From JAAYHV01 sp035268985 (lineage in GTDB: Bacteria; Bacillota; Clostridia; Peptostreptococcales; Anaerovoracaceae), in contig DATFJV010000014.1 in NCBI GenBank assembly GCA_035268985.1, forward strand, positions 1 to 29,880: a stretch of DNA of 29,880 bases. Reading direction: 5' to 3'. Under the pieces are notes generated by a model, which did not search any database, had not been told where the DNA came from, and saw only the letters and a list, made by a program, of their open reading frames with translations. The translations under genes and the position numbers were made by a program. This document shows positions 7,568-14,791 of the stretch, one piece after another (the first letter of the stretch is position 1; the number at the start of each line of letters is the position of its first letter).

Positions 7568-8665
7568 ATGAAAAGAGCAGTTTTTTTAATAGTTACTTTG
7601 CTGATGCTTTTGATGTTAGTAGGTTGCGGGGCTAATGAAGATAGCAGTAACGTTGATACTACATTTATCACAGACTCTTTAGGTCGTGAAGTGGAGGTGC
7701 CTACTGAAATAGATAGAATTGTTCCCCTAGGAAATACTCCTAGGATGATTAAATATTTAGGCTTATCGGATAAGGCTGTAGGTATTGGATCTATGGATTC
7801 AGATAATATTACACCAGTTACTGCCTATGCCTATGCTAATAGGGAAATGTGGAAGGAGTTGCCTATAGTTGGTACTGATGTTGGAGGAGCAACGGATTGC
7901 TACTCTGAACAAATTGTTTCAGTAAGCCCCGAAGTCATTTTTTGTACATATAATGAAGAAATTGCAGATGAATTACAAATGAAAACGGGAGTACCTGTAG
8001 TAGTAGTTCCCATGGGAACTTTGTTTGAAAAGGATTATGAGGAAGCTCTTTTACTAATTGGTAGTATATGTGGCGTAGAAGAAAGGGCTAATATAATTAT
8101 CGAATATTTAAATGATAATCTTAATGAATTAATAGAAAGAACCTCTAATATTTCCAATGAAAATAAGCCTAGTGTGTTAGGTGCAGCAGCAACATATAAA
8201 GGGATTCATGGGATAGATAGTATTTATTCCAATTACCCTGTATTTGAAGTAATTAGTGCCAATGATGTGGCCATGGGTATTTCAGATGCAGTTAATAGAG
8301 TTACGGTTGATAAGGAAATAATTCTTGAATGGGATCCTGAATATATTATGCTTGATAGCGGTGGAGTTAATTTGGTGAAATTCGATTTCGAGGAAAACCC
8401 TGGCTACTATGAGGAGCTAAGTGCCTTTAAGAATGGAAACATATATCAGTATCCTAGTTCCACATCATATTATACTAATGTGGAAATTTCTTTAGTTAAT
8501 AGTTACTATGTTGCAAGTCTTCTGTATCCCGAAGAATTTAAGGATATAGAATTCGATGATAAAGCTAATGAAATATTTAAGTTTTTCCTAGGTAATGATA
8601 ATTATCTAAAAGAATTAGAGAATTATGGTTCGGGCTATTGCAAAGTGAATATTGGTGAGAAATAA
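7568..8665 (+). CDS. ABC transporter substrate-binding lipoprotein, FecB/BtuF type
   Basis: A 365-residue extracellular lipoprotein that delivers a metal or metal chelate to the permease encoded next. The N-terminus is a lipoprotein signal: charged MKR, a hydrophobic run, then LVGC with the lipid-modified Cys at residue 20. DSLGREVEVP is the conserved start of the mature periplasmic-binding fold (PBP2 domain class III, linked by a long central helix), followed by GTDVG, SPEVIFC and CGVEERA segments usual in iron-complex/cobalamin binding proteins. Its stop overlaps the permease start by one base. The neighbouring CooT-like gene makes nickel, or a nickel chelate, a plausible cargo. Confidence 0.88.
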   Translation: MKRAVFLIVTLLMLLMLVGCGANEDSSNVDTTFITDSLGREVEVPTEIDRIVPLGNTPRMIKYLGLSDKAVGIGSMDSDNITPVTAYAYANREMWKELPIVGTDVGGATDCYSEQIVSVSPEVIFCTYNEEIADELQMKTGVPVVVVPMGTLFEKDYEEALLLIGSICGVEERANIIIEYLNDNLNELIERTSNISNENKPSVLGAAATYKGIHGIDSIYSNYPVFEVISANDVAMGISDAVNRVTVDKEIILEWDPEYIMLDSGGVNLVKFDFEENPGYYEELSAFKNGNIYQYPSSTSYYTNVEISLVNSYYVASLLYPEEFKDIEFDDKANEIFKFFLGNDNYLKELENYGSGYCKVNIGEK

Positions 8666-9744
8666 TGATGGAAAAAAGAAATGCCACTATTCAAAGTTAT
8701 CATAGCTTTGTTAATCGTAAGAAGTGGTTTTTTTGGATTGTCTTATTGGGCATAATAATAACTGCTGTGTTTGCTGTAAGTTCAGGTTCTATGCAATTGA
8801 AATTTACAGAGGTTATAAAAGCATTTTTTTTACATAGCGATGTTAAGACACAGATGGTAGTATTTAATATTAGGCTTCCTAGGGTTCTTACGGCCATAGT
8901 AATAGGTGCAGCCCTAGCGGTTTCCGGAGCTGTAATGCAGTGCGTATTACAAAATCCGTTGGCATCGGCTTCGACACTGGGGGTTTCCCAAGGAGCTGCT
9001 TTTGGTGCAGCAGTGGGAATTATAGTTTTTGGCGGAGGAATAGTAAGCTATGACTCATCTTCATCTGGTATTGCAATTAATAATCCTTACATAGTAACCC
9101 TATGTGCATTTTTCTTTGGATCCATTTCCACATTTGTTGTTGTTGTGATTTCAAGATTAAAGAGTAATTTGGGCCCTGGCGGTATAATTTTGGTCGGAGT
9201 TGCCCTTGGTTCATTGTTTGCTGGTGGAAGCACTTTGCTTCAGTATTTTGCTGATGAAACTAAGATAAGTGCCCTTGTGTTTTGGACATTTGGGAATCTC
9301 GGTGCAGCCAACTTTAAAGAAATATCAATTGTAACTGCAGTTTTTATTGTTGCAATGATATATTTTATGATGAATAGTTGGAACTATAATGCTATGGAAA
9401 GTGGTGCGGACACTGCAAAAAGCTTGGGAGTAAAAACTAGGAAAGTAACATTATTAAGCTTAACCATTTGTTCGCTAACCGCAGCTTGTGCAGTATCCTT
9501 TGTGGGGATTATTAGTTTTGTGGGATTAGTTGCGCCACATATCATGAGAAGATTTGTGGGTAATGATTATAGATACCTTATCCCATGTTCTGCTGCCATG
9601 GGAGCATTACTGCTTGTTTTTGCTGATACCTTTGCTAGGCTAATAATAGCACCGGTAATTCTGCCAATAGGTGCTATTACATCGTTCTTAGGAGCACCTC
9701 TATTTATATATATTCTATTTAAGGGGGAGAAGATAATTGATTGA
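8665..9744 (+). CDS. ABC transporter permease, FecCD/BtuC family
   Basis: A 359-residue polytopic membrane protein. Family marks: RLPRVLTAIVIGAALAVSGAVM near residue 72, the NPLASASTLGVSQGAAFG block, and the coupling-helix region AKSLGVKT. FVGLVAPHIMRRFVG near residue 290 is the classic FecCD sequence facing the ATPase. It forms a homodimeric channel for metal-chelate uptake with the ATPase encoded next. The start codon ATG 8665 shares its A with the upstream stop, and the 3' end overlaps the ATPase gene by eight bases, so the three genes are translationally coupled. Confidence 0.92.
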   Translation: MMEKRNATIQSYHSFVNRKKWFFWIVLLGIIITAVFAVSSGSMQLKFTEVIKAFFLHSDVKTQMVVFNIRLPRVLTAIVIGAALAVSGAVMQCVLQNPLASASTLGVSQGAAFGAAVGIIVFGGGIVSYDSSSSGIAINNPYIVTLCAFFFGSISTFVVVVISRLKSNLGPGGIILVGVALGSLFAGGSTLLQYFADETKISALVFWTFGNLGAANFKEISIVTAVFIVAMIYFMMNSWNYNAMESGADTAKSLGVKTRKVTLLSLTICSLTAACAVSFVGIISFVGLVAPHIMRRFVGNDYRYLIPCSAAMGALLLVFADTFARLIIAPVILPIGAITSFLGAPLFIYILFKGEKIID

Positions 9745-10507
9745 AGTTAATAATATTGAATTTTCTTATGGCAAAAATACAAAAAAGATTTTAGACAATG
9801 TGAGCTTCAGTGTTGATAAAAATGAGTGTATTGCAATCCTTGGTAATAACGGAGCAGGAAAAAGCACATTAATAAAATGTATTGATAAAATATGTCATCC
9901 GAAGGAAGGCGTTGTATTAGTTGACGGGGGAAATGCATATGAAATGACTGCAAATGAAATGGCAAGAAATATAGCATATGTTCCTCAAACTAGTAACGTA
10001 ATGCATATGACAGTATTTGATGCAGTTCTATTGGGTAGAAAACCATACATTGAATGGGATTCAACGATTAAGGATAAAGAGATTGTTTCTGATATTATTA
10101 ATAAAATGAATTTAGAGGCACTTGCATTAAGAAACTTTTCAGAGCTTTCTGGTGGGGAAGCCCAAAAGGTAATGCTTGCTAGAGCTTTAGCCCAAGAACC
10201 TAAACTTTTACTTCTTGATGAGCCAACTAGTAATCTTGATCCTAAAAATCAACATGAGGTCCTAAGAAATGTCAAAAGAATTGCAAAAGAACATAATACT
10301 TGTGTTGCAATTATTATTCATGATTTGAATTTAGCTATACGCTATTGTGACCGATTTTTATTCTTAAAGGATTCTAAACTTTTCACCTATGGAGGCCTAG
10401 AAATAATGACATCAGAAAACATTGGTGTAGTATATAATATTCACGTCCATATCATGGAATACATGGGTATTCCTGTGATTGTACCTTTTCCTAACGAAAA
10501 AGTTTAA
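9737..10507 (+). CDS. ABC transporter ATP-binding protein, FecE/BtuD type
   Basis: A 256-residue ATPase energising the FecCD-type permease. Walker A is GNNGAGKST (about 36-44), Q-loop YVPQ, signature LSGGEAQKV, Walker B LLLLDEPTSNLD, and switch His in IIHD. The start is TTG 9737, preceded by AAGGGGGAGA (9721-9730) and lying inside the end of the permease gene. Sequence type fits the iron-siderophore/cobalamin/metal-chelate importer class; the ATPase alone does not reveal the cargo. Confidence 0.92.
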   Translation: MIEVNNIEFSYGKNTKKILDNVSFSVDKNECIAILGNNGAGKSTLIKCIDKICHPKEGVVLVDGGNAYEMTANEMARNIAYVPQTSNVMHMTVFDAVLLGRKPYIEWDSTIKDKEIVSDIINKMNLEALALRNFSELSGGEAQKVMLARALAQEPKLLLLDEPTSNLDPKNQHEVLRNVKRIAKEHNTCVAIIIHDLNLAIRYCDRFLFLKDSKLFTYGGLEIMTSENIGVVYNIHVHIMEYMGIPVIVPFPNEKV

Positions 10508-10531
10508 TTCCTCATTTATTTTTGGTATAAT
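10503..10531 (+). promoter_or_regulatory. Sigma-A promoter before the DUF3842/CooT pair
   Basis: TTTAAT (10503-10508), 17-bp spacer, perfect TATAAT (10526-10531) preceded by TGG, giving an extended -10. It allows the two downstream genes to be expressed separately from the transporter. Confidence 0.65.
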
Positions 10532-10562
10532 ATACCTATTAAATTAGTTTGGAGGAAACAAC

Positions 10563-10979
10563 TTGAAGATAGCAGTAATTGATGGCCAAGGCGGTGGAAT
10601 GGGTAAAGCCATAGTTGAAAAGCTCAGAAAAGCCTTTGGTAATGATTTAGAGATACTTGCCTTAGGGACAAATGCCCTTGCTACTTCCCTAATGCTAAAA
10701 GCAGGTGCCAATGAAGGCGCATCAGGAGAAAATGCAATTATTTACAGTTCTCCAAAGGTCGATTTTATTATAGGGAGTATAGGTATAATATCCGCGAACT
10801 CAATGCTAGGGGAACTTACGCCTAATATGGCAAGAGCCATAGCGGAAAGCCCCGCAAAGAAAATATTAATACCTTTAAATAGATGTAATGTATATGTGGC
10901 AGGGGTTAAAAGCGAGGCTTTACCTATATGCATAGATAAAGCCATAGAAAAGATTTCTAATTTAACTGGAGGCAATTAA
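10563..10979 (+). CDS. DUF3842 family protein
   Basis: A 138-residue cytosolic protein of uncharacterised family DUF3842. The N-terminus reads MKIAVIDGQGGGMGKAIV, a Rossmann-like glycine-rich loop, and the middle reads IIGSIGIISANSMLGELTP. The family is small and mostly known from anaerobic Firmicutes; no function is established. It starts at TTG 10563 after GGAGG (10551-10555). Only one base separates its stop from the CooT-like gene, so the pair is co-translated. A link to metal handling is inferred from position alone. Confidence 0.8.
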   Translation: MKIAVIDGQGGGMGKAIVEKLRKAFGNDLEILALGTNALATSLMLKAGANEGASGENAIIYSSPKVDFIIGSIGIISANSMLGELTPNMARAIAESPAKKILIPLNRCNVYVAGVKSEALPICIDKAIEKISNLTGGN

Positions 10980-10980
10980 A

Positions 10981-11175
10981 ATGTGTGAAGCAAATGTTTA
11001 TTCCATTAATGAAAACGGAAAAAAAGAACTAATACTGGAGTCAGTTGACAAGGTGATTCCCAAAGGTAATGAAATTTTCCTTGAAAATATATATAGCCAG
11101 AGAAAAACTGTAAAAGGAACTATAAAAGAGATGGCTTTAGTTGAGCACAAGATTTTTCTTGAGTTAAACGAATAA
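10981..11175 (+). CDS. CooT-family nickel-binding protein
   Basis: A 64-residue protein starting MCEANVY. CooT proteins are about 65 residues long, begin with Met-Cys, and bind nickel at the N-terminal Cys2; in Rhodospirillum rubrum CooT belongs to the CO-dehydrogenase nickel maturation set. The length, Cys2 and the pattern VDKVIPKGNEIFLENI...GTIKEMALVEHKI fit this family. No CO dehydrogenase or other nickel enzyme is encoded in the window. It is the last gene of the metal region, followed by a terminator. If the family assignment is right, it suggests that the FecBCD-type transporter upstream concerns nickel. Confidence 0.78.
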   Translation: MCEANVYSINENGKKELILESVDKVIPKGNEIFLENIYSQRKTVKGTIKEMALVEHKIFLELNE

Positions 11176-11183
11176 TGTAGAGC

Positions 11184-11222
11184 AAAACCTGAAATATTCA
11201 TATTGTTTCGGGTTTTTATTTT
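11184..11222 (+). terminator. Rho-independent terminator
   Basis: AAAACCTGAAA (11184-11194) pairs with TTTCGGGTTTT (11206-11216, one T-G pair) and is followed by a T-rich tail. It closes the metal locus. Confidence 0.8.
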
Positions 11223-11227
11223 ATTAC

Positions 11228-11256
11228 TTTATCAAAGCAGCTTAAAGTAGTAATAT
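11228..11256 (+). promoter_or_regulatory. Promoter-like element sharing its spacer with 22410-22438
   Basis: TTTATC (11228-11233), 17 bp, TAATAT (11251-11256). The 15 bases TTAAAGTAGTAATAT (11242-11256) recur exactly at 22424-22438, in the same place relative to the boxes. What it transcribes is unclear; a 34-codon open frame at 11291-11395 follows but lacks a good ribosome site. Confidence 0.4.
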
Positions 11257-11618
11257 ATTTACTAATAGATTATATTTATCAAGTGGAAATATGAGAAAAG
11301 AACTTAAAGGAGAAACCTATCAAATTAGTAATGATGGAGTTGTAATAATGTTTATTATAAGTCTAATTGTGAAATATTTCCGGTTGATTAGATAACAAGA
11401 TCAACTATGATATTTAGACTATTATTCTAGGTGTTAGGGGTTAAGCACTTTCATTTATTAGGTGGAAATAATTAACAAAATATAATGGTAGCACAAATAA
11501 CAAAAAAGTACATATATTTTATAGATAAATTAAGCTTAAAAACCTGAGTTTGATTGTGTTAATGAATATATCTAAGGATTAAAACGTTAAGAAAAGTTCG
11601 TTGTTTGGGTTGAAAATA
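11257..11618. other. Intergenic stretch without recognisable gene
   Basis: Apart from the promoter-like element before it and the promoter after it, I see no gene. The only short frame beginning with ATG (11291-11395) encodes 34 residues with a hydrophobic second half and no family resemblance. No tRNA-like fold or strong hairpin was found. Confidence 0.5.
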
Positions 11619-11646
11619 TTTACTTATATGAGTTAAATGGTATAAT
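11619..11646 (+). promoter_or_regulatory. Extended -10 promoter for the SEC-C operon
   Basis: TTTACT (11619-11624), 16 bp, TATAAT (11641-11646) preceded by TGG. It lies 37 bp upstream of the start codon at 11684. Confidence 0.65.
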
Positions 11647-11683
11647 TTAAATATATTTTGGTTATAAATGAAAGGAATAAACT

Positions 11684-12649
11684 ATGAGTAAAATAGGTAG
11701 AAATGATCCTTGCCCTTGTGGTAGCGGAAAGAAGTACAAGAAATGTTGTATGGGTAAAATTGATGAAGATATTCTTCTAGGGAAGAATGAAATTATGGAG
11801 AATACAAAAAGATTCTTTGATGACTTTTGGAATTATGACATGGTAAATGAAATGGAGACCGAGGAAATATTAGAAATACTAAAAGAAATAGGGATTGACT
11901 TTGATAAAGAATCCTTTATTAAAACGGCGGACAAAACAATAACAGGAGAGGCAATAGCTAATTCATGGTACAATAATTTTAATGTAACAGCTGAAGGTGC
12001 CGACGAGGATTTTCCTATAATAGCTGCAATGGTGCTTTGGGAGAGATTAGTTCCTTATCCAAATTTATCAGCGGACCAAATGGATGATATGATTGAAAAA
12101 GCTTATATCTATTCTAGTGAAAACAAATCGTTAGAGACTTGTGATATATGCTTTAAGGTGTGGGACGGAATTAAGTATCGAATTAAGCCTGAATACAGAA
12201 ATATTAAACCATTAGATGAAATGTATAAATCTTGGTTTTATGTCAGCAATTTTTGCCAAGAACTTGAATCTGATCTTCACAATGCAGGGCTAATAGATAA
12301 TACATATTTTGATAAAAGAATAAACTATTGCAGAGAGTTCTTGGAATATTTTCCTGATGAAAAGGAATTAATTACACACAATATGAGACGTGCAATTTGC
12401 GAATCGTATGCATATCTAAAGGATTATAAAACCGCTGAAAGTGAATGTAAAAAACTGGTAGATGATTATCCTGATAATATGTGGAGTTATATAGAATGGG
12501 GAGATTTATATCTCTATGAACAAAAGAAAGATTTTGATAAAGCAGTAGAACTATATCAAAAAGCTATATCTGTTTCTAAGGACGATGAAGAGCTAGATAT
12601 AGTTAATGAACGTTTAGATGATGCTAAAGAAAGAATTCAGAGAGACTGA
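11684..12649 (+). CDS. SEC-C zinc-motif protein with TPR-like C-terminus
   Basis: A 321-residue cytosolic protein. Residues 7-23 (NDPCPCGSGKKYKKCCM) are a complete SEC-C motif, CxC...CC, the zinc-binding module also found at the end of SecA that can bind ribosomes or SecB. The middle (about 30-170) is acidic and unassigned. The C-terminal part (about 220-310) looks like tetratricopeptide helices: YAYLKDYKTAESECKKL and YLYEQKKDFDKAVELYQKA. AAAGG precedes ATG 11684. Two bases separate it from the next gene, so the two are co-translated. Function unknown; protein-protein or translation-linked quality control is only a guess. Confidence 0.8.
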   Translation: MSKIGRNDPCPCGSGKKYKKCCMGKIDEDILLGKNEIMENTKRFFDDFWNYDMVNEMETEEILEILKEIGIDFDKESFIKTADKTITGEAIANSWYNNFNVTAEGADEDFPIIAAMVLWERLVPYPNLSADQMDDMIEKAYIYSSENKSLETCDICFKVWDGIKYRIKPEYRNIKPLDEMYKSWFYVSNFCQELESDLHNAGLIDNTYFDKRINYCREFLEYFPDEKELITHNMRRAICESYAYLKDYKTAESECKKLVDDYPDNMWSYIEWGDLYLYEQKKDFDKAVELYQKAISVSKDDEELDIVNERLDDAKERIQRD

Positions 12650-12651
12650 TT

Positions 12652-13728
12652 ATGTTAATTAATTGTACTCAGAAATTGCAAAAGCTATTGAAAATTTCGC
12701 CGAACAAACTGGAACAATTGAATCCGCTTTTTTCTTGGCATGCGAATATAATGCTGATTAACAGACGAAAGGTACTAGTACTAGTTAATGATGAAAGTAG
12801 ATATAATGTTGTTTTGTACGGGCTTAAGGCTAATGACTTTAAAAACATGGAAGCTGTGATTTGTGATGGGATAAGAAAAAGTTTATTAAGTGACGGAGTT
12901 AACCCAAAAGTTATAGAAGAATATTTTAATTATACTGATGGTATTGATTTTTCGAAAACACAAAATAAAACTACGGTAGCTAGGATAAATAAGGCTTGTA
13001 ATGACGTATTTTGGTTTAGTGAACGTATCGAAGATAAGCAAATTGTACAAATAGGGCTGTCTGATTTTTTAAATGACCGAATTGCTGAGGTTGGAAAGGG
13101 TATATATTTAAATAGATTAGAGCATATGATTTACGCATTAGAACAGTGCTTTGATATTCAAGTGATTAAATGTAGAGCGATAGAAATGAAAATCACTTTG
13201 TTACTTGAGAACTTTGAAGTATGGCGTAGGGTAATAGTACCTATTAATTATACTTTCGAAAGCCTTCATAAGGTGATTCAGAAGGTTTTCGGTTGGGAGG
13301 GTCACCACATACATGCTTTTGATATATTTAATAATGGTATAAAGGTAGTAAATCTTGTGGATGATGAAGAAGCTTTGATGTACGAATATGATGCACCTAT
13401 GATAGTGGATAAGGATATAACCATTGAAGAGTATATGCTGAAGTGTTATAAGATAATATACACTTATGATTTTGGAGATAATTGGAAACACTTGATAGAA
13501 ATAGAAGAAACGGTTGAAAATTATGATAAAAACCAAGCTTATTGTATTGAAGGAATAGGAGATAGACCTCCTGAGGATGTGGGCTCTGAAGAAGGTTATA
13601 TCAACTTTAAGAAAATTATGGAAGACCCAAGTCATCCCGAACATACAAATGCAAAAGAATGGTTAAGACAGCAACGTTATGATAAATTTGATATATATAA
13701 AATAAACAAAATGTTAAAACATTTATAG
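12652..13728 (+). CDS. DUF6933 + pRiA4b ORF-3-like protein
   Basis: A 358-residue two-domain protein. Residues 1 to about 150, beginning MLINCTQKLQKLL, resemble the DUF6933 domain. From about residue 175 on it matches the plasmid pRiA4b ORF-3 family (PF07929, the IS1096 passenger or TnpR-like group): VWRRVIVPINYTFESLHKVIQ, the GWEGHHIHAF motif, YTYDFGDNWKH and IGDRPPEDVG. The family accompanies some mobile elements but has no proven recombinase activity; no serine- or tyrosine-recombinase catalytic set is visible. It lies two bases after the SEC-C gene and eight before the next one, forming a three-gene operon. Confidence 0.83.
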   Translation: MLINCTQKLQKLLKISPNKLEQLNPLFSWHANIMLINRRKVLVLVNDESRYNVVLYGLKANDFKNMEAVICDGIRKSLLSDGVNPKVIEEYFNYTDGIDFSKTQNKTTVARINKACNDVFWFSERIEDKQIVQIGLSDFLNDRIAEVGKGIYLNRLEHMIYALEQCFDIQVIKCRAIEMKITLLLENFEVWRRVIVPINYTFESLHKVIQKVFGWEGHHIHAFDIFNNGIKVVNLVDDEEALMYEYDAPMIVDKDITIEEYMLKCYKIIYTYDFGDNWKHLIEIEETVENYDKNQAYCIEGIGDRPPEDVGSEEGYINFKKIMEDPSHPEHTNAKEWLRQQRYDKFDIYKINKMLKHL

Positions 13729-13744
13729 TTTAGGAGTGGTAAAA

Positions 13745-13993
13745 ATGGAAAACAAAATTAAAGAGTTAACCTTGCTACTAATGTATCTTACTTCATGGAA
13801 AGATAACGAATTTGGTAATCCGGACAACCGTACTTGGAAGGGTTATGCTTTTAATATATTAAAAGAACTTACAGATGAAGGATATATTTATGGAAGCATA
13901 AAGTCCAAGTCTGTTTACTTATCTGATGAAGGTAATGAATTAGCGAAGGAACTGATAGAAAAATACGGTATAAATGAGAAAAATGACTTATAG
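13745..13993 (+). CDS. Small DUF6429-like protein
   Basis: An 82-residue protein. LTLLLMYLTSW, then RTWKGYAFNILKELTDEGYI and SKSVYLSDEGNELAKELI give a winged-helix-like outline and resemble DUF6429 proteins. ATG 13745 is preferred over GTG 13736 because TAGGAG (13731-13736) is the ribosome site, eight bases before the ATG. It is the last intact gene of the SEC-C/pRiA4b operon. Proteins with this look are often found beside pRiA4b ORF-3-like genes; function unknown. Confidence 0.65.
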   Translation: MENKIKELTLLLMYLTSWKDNEFGNPDNRTWKGYAFNILKELTDEGYIYGSIKSKSVYLSDEGNELAKELIEKYGINEKNDL

Positions 13994-14001
13994 AGAGTAC
14001 G

Positions 14002-14237
14002 ATGAAAACAATAGATTTAACACACGTAATTCATAAAAATGATGATAAATCCAGGAACAATGCTGTTGAACTTGAACCGAAAAATTAACACAGAGAATAT
14101 GGATACAAAGAACATTAATAAGCATGTACACACATATAGTAATGCATATGAATTTGCTTGCCATCTTTATTTAGGCATAAACTGTTTGTCAGAAAAGCTT
14201 TGGTAGTAGAACGCTGTTAGAAAGTCATATCATGGAT
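14002..14237 (+). pseudogene. Decayed paralogue of the cyclase/kynurenine-formamidase-like gene
   Basis: The start MKTIDLTHVIHKN mirrors MKVIDLTHVIKEN of the intact cyclase at 23411. After a frameshift the other frame reads EPKN, then REYGYKEH, then ACTHI, ICLPSLF and FVRKALVVERC, lining up in order with EPANTYEKDGFKE, the HTGTHMDPPAHLF metal motif and FIGKALVIDC of the intact protein, but broken by at least six stop codons. The metal-binding motif is destroyed and the last two thirds of the gene are missing. The alignment was made by eye. It indicates that a second cyclase gene once sat downstream of the SEC-C operon. Confidence 0.75.
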
Positions 14238-14284
14238 GATACCGTTAAGTAGCAGATACTTATTTCGATTATATGCCTAGATGA

Positions 14285-14290
14285 TATAAT
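14285..14290 (+). promoter_or_regulatory. Extended -10 box before the SWIM gene
   Basis: TGATATAAT (14282-14290) is a full extended -10 element; no good -35 box is at the right distance. It lies 21 bp before the start codon at 14312. Confidence 0.4.
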
Positions 14291-14311
14291 AATTAATCTG
14301 AGGAGTATGTC

Positions 14312-14791
14312 ATGAGTATAATTAGTATAGCAAGCAAGGCATCAGTATCAAGGGGTCTTGAATATTATAAATACAATAATGTAATTTTTTGGAGCCAAGT
14401 AAATGAAAATGTTTACACAGGCTATGTAAAGGGTAGCATGGAAGAACCGTATTATGTTACCATCGATGTTAAACATCCTAAAAAATCTACTTGTAATTGT
14501 CCCCATGCTGAGGGGACGGTAAGAGTCTGTAAGCATAAAATAGCCCTGTAATTTAGTGTTTTTCTTGAGAAGGCAGAGAGATTGTTGGAAGGTATTAGAC
14601 AGGCGGAGATTGAGGAAGAGGAAGAATATAATAATATGATATATGAGATAGAACGTTATGTGAACACTCTATCTGTGGAGGCAATAAGGATAGAACTTAC
14701 AAATGCACTAATGGAATTAGAAGAAATATATGAGGATGGGTATAGGTGGGAATATGTCAAAGGTAGCATTAATAAGATGCGAAAGCTATGA
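14312..14791 (+). pseudogene. SWIM zinc-finger protein interrupted by one in-frame stop
   Basis: The first 79 codons encode a SWIM-domain protein: ISIASKASVSRGLEYYKYNNV and the zinc ligands CNCPHAEG...CKHKIAL (CxCx(n)CxH). TAA at 14549-14551 then stops translation. The same frame continues at once with FSVFLEKAERLLEGIRQAEIE and a coiled-coil tail to TAG/TGA at 14789-14791, as expected for the full protein (159 sense codons). The usual residue after the CKHKIAL segment is often Tyr, so a single TAT/TAC to TAA change explains the break. It could be a true nonsense mutation, a sequencing error, or an allele still giving a functional 79-residue SWIM peptide. The 3' end overlaps the next gene by 38 bases. 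Confidence 0.8.

Noticed and set aside
7568..10507. Plain iron-siderophore transporter annotation
   Set aside because: Possible by family, but I saw no obvious Fur-type box and the locus also has CooT-like and FmdE-like genes, so I kept the cargo open with nickel preferred.
12652..13728. Active transposase or resolvase
   Set aside because: The pRiA4b ORF-3 family has been called TnpR-like, but no recombinase catalytic residues are visible and no element ends flank the gene.
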